A model generated the notes under the pieces. That model was not told where the DNA came from. It saw nothing but the letters and a program-made list of their open reading frames with translations, and did not search any database. Positions 7,137-11,594 of a stretch of DNA of 11,594 bases are shown here, piece by piece; position 1 is the first letter of the stretch, and the number at the start of each line of letters is the position of its first letter. Source of the stretch: an uncultured Planctomycetaceae bacterium (GTDB lineage: Bacteria; Planctomycetota; Planctomycetia; Pirellulales; Pirellulaceae); the NCBI GenBank assembly GCA_903927685.1, contig CAIYOB010000467.1, forward strand, positions 1 to 11,594, given 5' to 3'. The translations under genes and the position numbers were made by a program.

Positions 7137-7263
7137 AGGCAACGTGGCGATACTGCCTCGCGGCGGCGGGCGAGGCAAGAAGGCTTTTCCCGACCTGGCG
7201 GCCGCCAACTTCGCCCGGTTCTTGGCCTTGGCGCAGAATGGGCGCCCCGGCACCGCAGGATGA
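7131..7263 (+). other. Out-of-frame continuation of the small secreted protein (+1 frameshift or indel)
   Basis: After CCC (7131-7133) a skip of one T gives GAA at 7135 and 42 codons, EGNVAILPRGGGRG...FARFLALAQNGRPGTAG, ending at TGA 7261-7263. Third codon positions are mostly G or C, as in neighbouring genes. The next gene's ribosome site begins 16 bases later, the spacing expected if this were the true gene end. The break could be an extra C in the CCC run (mutation or sequencing error) or a real +1 frameshift at CCC-TGA. Confidence 0.55.
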
Positions 7264-7278
7264 GGACCCGATGCACGC

Positions 7279-7284
7279 GGGAGG
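7279..7284 (+). promoter_or_regulatory. Shine-Dalgarno GGGAGG before ATG 7291
   Basis: GGGAGG lies six bases before ATG 7291 and is the strongest ribosome site in the window. It argues for that start despite the long Arg-rich leader it adds. Confidence 0.6.
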
Positions 7285-7290
7285 TGTTGA

Positions 7291-10113
7291 ATGAGTAACG
7301 GCAATCAGCCAGTGATGCGCGCGGCATGGCCACCTCGGGTATCGCCGGCCCGGTGGCGCGCGGCGTTCGTGTCATCGCGGGCGCTGCGGAGCGTTCTGCC
7401 GCCGGCCCGGGTACCGCCGTGTTTGGGAACGAGCCGGTCGGCACGGCGGGCCCTGCGCCGAGGCAGGGTTTCTGTGCTGGCAAACACACGCCGTCTGCTT
7501 CCCGGCGCCCTCGTCGCCGGCATCTTGTGCTGTCTCACCCCATGCGTTTCCGCAGCCGAGCACCCCGCGGGAGCCCTGAGGTACCCGCTTTCCGGTCGGC
7601 ATGTCGACCACTGGCTCGTCGCCGGCCCCGAAGTCGTGCGGATCACGGAAGTCGCCCCGTTCCAAGGTCAAGACGACGAGGCGACGAAGAGGAACATCCT
7701 GAACCACTATTACCGGGCCGAGAATGAGATTCACGAACTTCCCTGCGAAGGGACGACCGCGGTCAGCGACGGGGCAACCTTCCCGTGGCGCTGCTACCGC
7801 TGTGCCGAGGATCATGCCGTGGCGGACGGCCAAGGCGGCGGCTGTGTCTATTTCAAGACCTGGGCCTACGCGCAAATCGACTGTCCGCGGCCGTATGCAG
7901 GCCAGTGGAAGGTCGCTGTTCACGGTCCCGTCGATGTCTGGGTCAACGGGCAACATGTGCTCCGCGAGGAGGACTCGAGCATCTTCGTTCCGCTCAAACA
8001 CGACTTCACCGCCAATCTCAAGAGCGGGGTCAACGAGGTATTGGTCCGCTTCGAGGCCGTCAAGATCCGTGTGGGCGTCTACGGAATGGCCTTGGAACTC
8101 CCGGAGCCGGCCGTGGACGCGGAGGTCGTGTTGCCCACGTTGTTGCCGGAAACGGCCGAACGTCAAAGGGCCGAGCGCGTGCTCGGCGGCGCCTATCTCG
8201 ATCGCGAACTGATGACGGCCGAGGACCCCGTAACGCTCCATTGGGCGGATGACATCGCTGATTCCGTCCAGGTATCCGTGGCCGTCCACAACAGCCGCGG
8301 AGAGGTTGTCGCCGGAAAGGAAACGCTCGGCGCGCGGGGCGCCAAGGCGGTACTTGCCGAGCCGGGCAAGTTGACGCCCGGCAGGTACTCAATCAAAGTG
8401 ACTCCCGCGTCGCTGAAAACGGACGAGATCAAGAACTTGTGCGAGAGATCGCTGAGCTTCGCCGTGATCCCGTCGGACTACCGCGAGCAACCCTATGGCA
8501 CGTACGACGAACGCCGCGAGGAAGCGCTGGAAAAAGCCGCCCGAGAAGACGGACTCTACGCGCAAATTGCGAAGCTGGAGTTGGGCCGCTGGAACGAGGT
8601 GCGAAGCGCGCCTTTCTTCCAGGCCGTCGACAAGATCAACCGCCGCAACGACACCAGCGATTTCGAGCTGCTGGGACTGATTGGAGTGATGCTTCGTTAC
8701 GCGGACAACCCGTCCTTTCCCGCTGCGCTGAAACAGCCCATCGAGGATTGCATCCTTCGTTTCCGCTATTGGGCAGACGAACCGGGCCAGGACGTGATGT
8801 GGTTCTGGTCCGAAAACCACCAGCTCACGTTTCACGCGTGTGAGGTCCTTGCCGGGCAGCTGTACCCGAACAGGGCCTTTTCGAACGCCGCACAGACCGG
8901 CGTGTGGCATCGAGAGAAAGGGGAGCGACTGGCCCTGGCGTGGCTGCGCAGGCGGTTGACGCGAGGTTTCCACGAGTGGGACTCCAACACCTACTTCTCC
9001 GTGGACATGCTGGCGCTTTCCCATTTGGCCGACTTGGCCGCCGACGACGAAGTCCGGGAGCTGGCGGCGACGGTGCTCAGCAAGCTGCTGTTTACGATCG
9101 CAGTGAACTCGTACCAGGGCGTGTTTGGCTCGGCCCACGCGCGCACCTATCCCGGCGACGTCAAAAGCGGGCGTGGCGAAGGCACCTCCGGGGCGGCGCG
9201 GCTGATGTGGGGACTGGGGACCTTCAGCGACGGCAAGTGCTATGTGAGCCTGGCGCTCATGAAACGATATCGTCTGCCGCCGGTGATCGAGCAGATCGCG
9301 ATCCACGTGCCCGAGGCGATGTGGAATCGCGAGCGGCACGGAGGCTTCCTGGACCCGGCCGTGGACTATTTCGGCGGGTCCTGGGAGGTCAACAAGGTGA
9401 CGTACAAGACGCCCGACTACATGCTGTCCTCCGCCCAGGATTACCGCCGCGGTAGTCGCGGAAACATGCAGCACATCTGGCAGGCGACGCTCGGCCCGGA
9501 CGCGGTCGTGTTCGTCACGCATCCGCCGTTTCTGGCCGAGAGCGGCTCGCCGAACTTCTGGGTCGGCAACCTGGTCTTACCGCGGGTAGCCCAGTGGAAA
9601 GACTTTCTCGTGGACGTGCGCAAGTGCCCGCCCGGCGAGGGCCTGGGCTTCACCCACGCCTATTTCCCCTTGCACGCCTTTGACGATTGGATGCTCACCG
9701 GCAAATGGCTCGTCGCTTGCCAAGGCGACGGCTATCTCGCGCTGACCAGCAAGGCGGGCATCCGACTCGTCCGCAACGGCCGATATGCCTACCGGGAATT
9801 GCGCTCGCACGCGGACGAGGATGTCTGGATCTGCCAGCTGGGGTCGAAGCGGCAGGACGGCGGCTGGGCTTCCTTTCGGCAGCGCGTCGAGAGTCTGCCG
9901 CTCGAGTTCCAGGGACTGAACGTCAAGTGCGTCACCTTAAGGAACGAGGAGCTTTCTTTCGGCTGGGATTCACCGCTGGTGGTCAACCACCAGGAGATCC
10001 CTCTTTGCGGATTTCCCCACTACGACAACCCGTACTGCACGGCACCGCTGCCTGCGTCCGGGATGGAAATCCGCTGCGGCGGCGAACACCTTGAATGGAA
10101 TTGGACGAAGTAA
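7291..10113 (+). CDS. Large secreted alpha/alpha-toroid protein, candidate polysaccharide lyase or hydrolase
   Basis: This is a 940-residue exported protein. Residues 1-61 are Arg/Pro/Ala-rich. A signal peptide follows (62-89, RRLLPGALVAGILCC, cleavage near VSAA). Residues 100-270 look like a jelly-roll sugar-binding domain (DHWLVAGP, VDVWVNGQHV, NEVLVRFEAVKIRV). Residues 305-393 are an Ig-like beta segment. Residues 395-685 are helical and Trp-rich, consistent with an (alpha/alpha)-toroid: MWFWSENHQLTFH (503-515), GFHEWDSNTYF (559-569), SAHARTYPGD (614-623). Residues 690-940 look like a beta-sandwich (YFGGSW 693-698, GNMQHIWQ 724-731), the heparinase-II/III-like layout. N509, H510, H561 and H616 are candidate active-site residues. 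The start at 7291 has the best ribosome site; GTG 7474 would place the signal peptide at the N-terminus. I cannot name a characterised family. A role in depolymerising the same glycan as its neighbours is inferred. Confidence 0.8.
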   Translation: MSNGNQPVMRAAWPPRVSPARWRAAFVSSRALRSVLPPARVPPCLGTSRSARRALRRGRVSVLANTRRLLPGALVAGILCCLTPCVSAAEHPAGALRYPLSGRHVDHWLVAGPEVVRITEVAPFQGQDDEATKRNILNHYYRAENEIHELPCEGTTAVSDGATFPWRCYRCAEDHAVADGQGGGCVYFKTWAYAQIDCPRPYAGQWKVAVHGPVDVWVNGQHVLREEDSSIFVPLKHDFTANLKSGVNEVLVRFEAVKIRVGVYGMALELPEPAVDAEVVLPTLLPETAERQRAERVLGGAYLDRELMTAEDPVTLHWADDIADSVQVSVAVHNSRGEVVAGKETLGARGAKAVLAEPGKLTPGRYSIKVTPASLKTDEIKNLCERSLSFAVIPSDYREQPYGTYDERREEALEKAAREDGLYAQIAKLELGRWNEVRSAPFFQAVDKINRRNDTSDFELLGLIGVMLRYADNPSFPAALKQPIEDCILRFRYWADEPGQDVMWFWSENHQLTFHACEVLAGQLYPNRAFSNAAQTGVWHREKGERLALAWLRRRLTRGFHEWDSNTYFSVDMLALSHLADLAADDEVRELAATVLSKLLFTIAVNSYQGVFGSAHARTYPGDVKSGRGEGTSGAARLMWGLGTFSDGKCYVSLALMKRYRLPPVIEQIAIHVPEAMWNRERHGGFLDPAVDYFGGSWEVNKVTYKTPDYMLSSAQDYRRGSRGNMQHIWQATLGPDAVVFVTHPPFLAESGSPNFWVGNLVLPRVAQWKDFLVDVRKCPPGEGLGFTHAYFPLHAFDDWMLTGKWLVACQGDGYLALTSKAGIRLVRNGRYAYRELRSHADEDVWICQLGSKRQDGGWASFRQRVESLPLEFQGLNVKCVTLRNEELSFGWDSPLVVNHQEIPLCGFPHYDNPYCTAPLPASGMEIRCGGEHLEWNWTK

Positions 10114-10136
10114 GCGGTCGTAACGCAACCCCTTCC

Positions 10137-10142
10137 GAGGAG
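10137..10142 (+). promoter_or_regulatory. Shine-Dalgarno GAGGAG of the GH-A gene
   Basis: GAGGAG lies seven bases before ATG 10150, in the 36-base gap after the 940-residue protein gene. The tight spacing supports co-transcription. Confidence 0.6.
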
Positions 10143-10149
10143 ATTTGAC

Positions 10150-11448
10150 ATGACGATGGACTTTCGCAAGCTACCTTTGCTCGTCGTTGTCCTGGGGCAT
10201 TCCGTCGCCTTCGCGGGATCGCCTTCCGAGACCCGGGAGCCGGCGCCGGCCGCGGTGCCTCAATCGCCGGCGCGCCGGTGCGGGGATTTCGTGGATTCCG
10301 TCGGCGTGTGTATGCACTTGGGACGCGTGCGGACGAACTACGGGCAACGATTCCCGGAGATGGAAAGACTGCTGCTGGAATCGGGCATCCGTCACGTGCG
10401 GACCGATCCGGTGACGGCGCCCCAGGGGGTCGCCAACGTGCAGCGGCTCGGCGCCGCGGGAGTCAAGTTCGATTTCATCATCCATCCCGACGGCGAGAGA
10501 TTGACGGTCGCCCAGTTGCTGAAGAACGTGAAGGAGAATTTCTCCGACTGTACCGAGTTCATTGAGGGCCTGAACGAGCCTGACGGGCGGCCCGAACAGG
10601 CGCGGGAGTGGATGGGCGAGATGCAGCGAATCTGCAAAGCGGATCCCGTGCTGCAGAGCATTCCCATTCTTGGCTCGGCCCTGGGGCATCCTTCCAGTGC
10701 GGCGGTGAAGATCGGCGATTGTTCGGCCCTGGTCGATGTGGGCAATATCCATGCCTACCCCGGCGGCCGCGCGCCGGAGATCACGCTTCCCCTCTATCTC
10801 GGGTACGTCCAGCCGCAGTATCCGAAGCTGAAATACGCGATCACGGAGACCGGCTACCATTCCGCCTTGAACAACCCGCCGAACAAGCACAAGCCGGCCT
10901 CGCTCCGGGCCGAGGCGATCTACATGCCCCGGCTCTACCTCGAGTACTTCCGTTGCGGCATCGTCCGCTCGTACAAGTACCAGTTCGTCGACGATCGGAC
11001 CGAAGACGAAGCGCAGCAACGGGGCCAGCCGGTGCAGGAAGCCCATTTCGGCTACGTGGACTACGAGCTCCAGCCGAAGCCCTCGTACCACGCCGTGAAG
11101 AACTTGCTGACGATCCTGCGCGACCGGAATCGCGAGGACTTCCAGCCGCAGTCGTTTCGGTACTCGGTGGACGGACCGCAGCATGAACTGCGTCACCTGC
11201 TGTTACAGAAGAGCGACGGCGACTTCTGTCTGGCCCTGTGGCGGGCCGTCTCCGTCTGGGACGAGAACGCCCGCCAGGACGTGCCGGTTCCGAGCGTGCC
11301 CGCGGAAGTGCGGCTGCCGGCCGTGGCCAAAACCGTGCGAGTCTATCAGCCGACGCAGTCCGCCGAGCCGCTGAAAACGGCACAGAACGTCGATCGACTC
11401 CGCTTGGAACTCGGGGCCGAAGCGGTCATCCTCCAAATCAGCCCGTAG
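10150..11448 (+). CDS. Secreted clan GH-A glycoside hydrolase
   Basis: This is a 432-residue exported TIM-barrel enzyme. Residues 1-22 are a signal peptide (cleavage AFA-G), then a short Pro/Ala linker. The barrel starts with VGVCMHLGRVRTNYG (51-65) and GIRHVRTDP. The acid/base motif EGLNEPDG places E143 at the end of strand 4. The nucleophile motif YAITETGYHS places E233 at strand 7. These two Glu, after NEP and TET, define clan GH-A (GH5/GH39/GH30/GH128-like). A small beta domain closes the protein (about 335-432). The length suits a single-domain glycosidase with a beta appendage. Family and substrate are not determined: endo-glycanase or beta-xylosidase-like are both possible. It is the last gene of the cluster, 36 bases after the toroid protein, and probably shares its transcript. 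Confidence 0.87.
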   Translation: MTMDFRKLPLLVVVLGHSVAFAGSPSETREPAPAAVPQSPARRCGDFVDSVGVCMHLGRVRTNYGQRFPEMERLLLESGIRHVRTDPVTAPQGVANVQRLGAAGVKFDFIIHPDGERLTVAQLLKNVKENFSDCTEFIEGLNEPDGRPEQAREWMGEMQRICKADPVLQSIPILGSALGHPSSAAVKIGDCSALVDVGNIHAYPGGRAPEITLPLYLGYVQPQYPKLKYAITETGYHSALNNPPNKHKPASLRAEAIYMPRLYLEYFRCGIVRSYKYQFVDDRTEDEAQQRGQPVQEAHFGYVDYELQPKPSYHAVKNLLTILRDRNREDFQPQSFRYSVDGPQHELRHLLLQKSDGDFCLALWRAVSVWDENARQDVPVPSVPAEVRLPAVAKTVRVYQPTQSAEPLKTAQNVDRLRLELGAEAVILQISP

Positions 11449-11594
11449 AGTGGACGCCTGACATCCTGACATACCACCAGGATTCTGGCGGTTCTCCCGG
11501 AAGGCTGTCGGGAATCATGGGTCACAGATTCTGGCGTGTCGTCCGGCAATTCACGTAGCCGCGGCTCTCCGAGACGCGATTCTCCGGTCTCGAA
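11449..11594 (+). other. Downstream intergenic region with small hairpins
   Basis: Nothing coding is evident. Two weak stem-loops follow the GH-A stop: ATCCTG/CAGGAT (11463-11468 with 11478-11483) and TCCCG/CGGGA (near 11494-11512). A further inverted repeat, CGAGAC/GTCTCG, lies at 11570-11575 with 11587-11592. None has a T run, so none is a clear Rho-independent terminator. A 10-base direct repeat, GATTCTGGCG, occurs at 11481-11490 and 11527-11536. Confidence 0.35.

Noticed and set aside
7326..7727. Alternative plus-strand frame rich in Ala and Gly at the start of the toroid gene
   Set aside because: It has no ribosome site, and the downstream domain is only in the frame starting at 7291/7474.
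8389..9522. 377-codon minus-strand open frame opposite the toroid protein gene
   Set aside because: No ribosome site or protein motif. The plus strand carries coherent helical and motif-rich sequence.
10171..11196. 341-codon minus-strand open frame opposite the GH-A gene
   Set aside because: Shadow of a gene with clear NEP and TET catalytic motifs.
11481..11536. Direct repeat GATTCTGGCG (two copies) as a possible attachment site or CRISPR-like unit
   Set aside because: Only 10 bases and two copies, with no integrase or regular spacing. The same word appears elsewhere in the window by chance (complement within the DUF202 relic).
11463..11592. Rho-independent terminator after the GH-A gene
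   Set aside because: The stems are 5-6 base pairs with 9-11 base loops and no T run follows, so a terminator is not supported.

Overview
The window is high-GC bacterial DNA, probably from a planctomycete or a related PVC-group bacterium. This is inferred from a secreted formylglycine-type sulfatase, a PQQ-repeat lipoprotein, relics of DUF202 and SpoIIE-type phosphatase genes, and a run of secreted carbohydrate-active enzymes with little sequence similarity to textbook families. I saw no rRNA, tRNA, CRISPR array, integrase or insertion sequence.

Left part, minus strand (1-4087). A lipoprotein with a PQQ-like beta-propeller (2675-4087) reads leftwards. It is followed by a degraded stretch (about 1714-2670). 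That stretch holds a C-terminal fragment of a SpoIIE-type phosphatase (2152-2556), a DUF202 membrane-protein gene broken by an in-frame TAG and a one-base frameshift (1714-2119), and an orphan plus-strand coding-like stretch (2538-2674). Next come an intact secreted sulfatase (168-1622) and, overlapping its end by 13 bases, the start of another secreted protein that leaves the window (1-180).

Right part, plus strand (4568-11448). After a 480-base divergent gap with a consensus TATAAT box comes a carbohydrate-active cluster. It contains a glycoside-hydrolase-like protein of the GHL6/alpha-amylase-like type with a GH42-like middle domain (4568-6457), a small secreted protein whose reading frame appears to continue past a CCC-TGA stop (6675-7136, extended to 7263), a 940-residue protein with a predicted alpha/alpha-toroid that may be a polysaccharide lyase or hydrolase (7291-10113), and a clan GH-A glycoside hydrolase (10150-11448). 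Three of these genes have clear Shine-Dalgarno sequences, and every product has an N-terminal export signal.

Taken together, the window looks like a set of exported enzymes for a complex, possibly sulfated polysaccharide: a sulfatase on one strand, and a backbone-cleaving toroid protein plus two TIM-barrel glycosidases on the other. No SusC/SusD, transporter or dedicated regulator is visible. The 940-residue protein and its operon are the best candidates for something undescribed. The +1 frameshift site and the relic zone are the other points worth checking.
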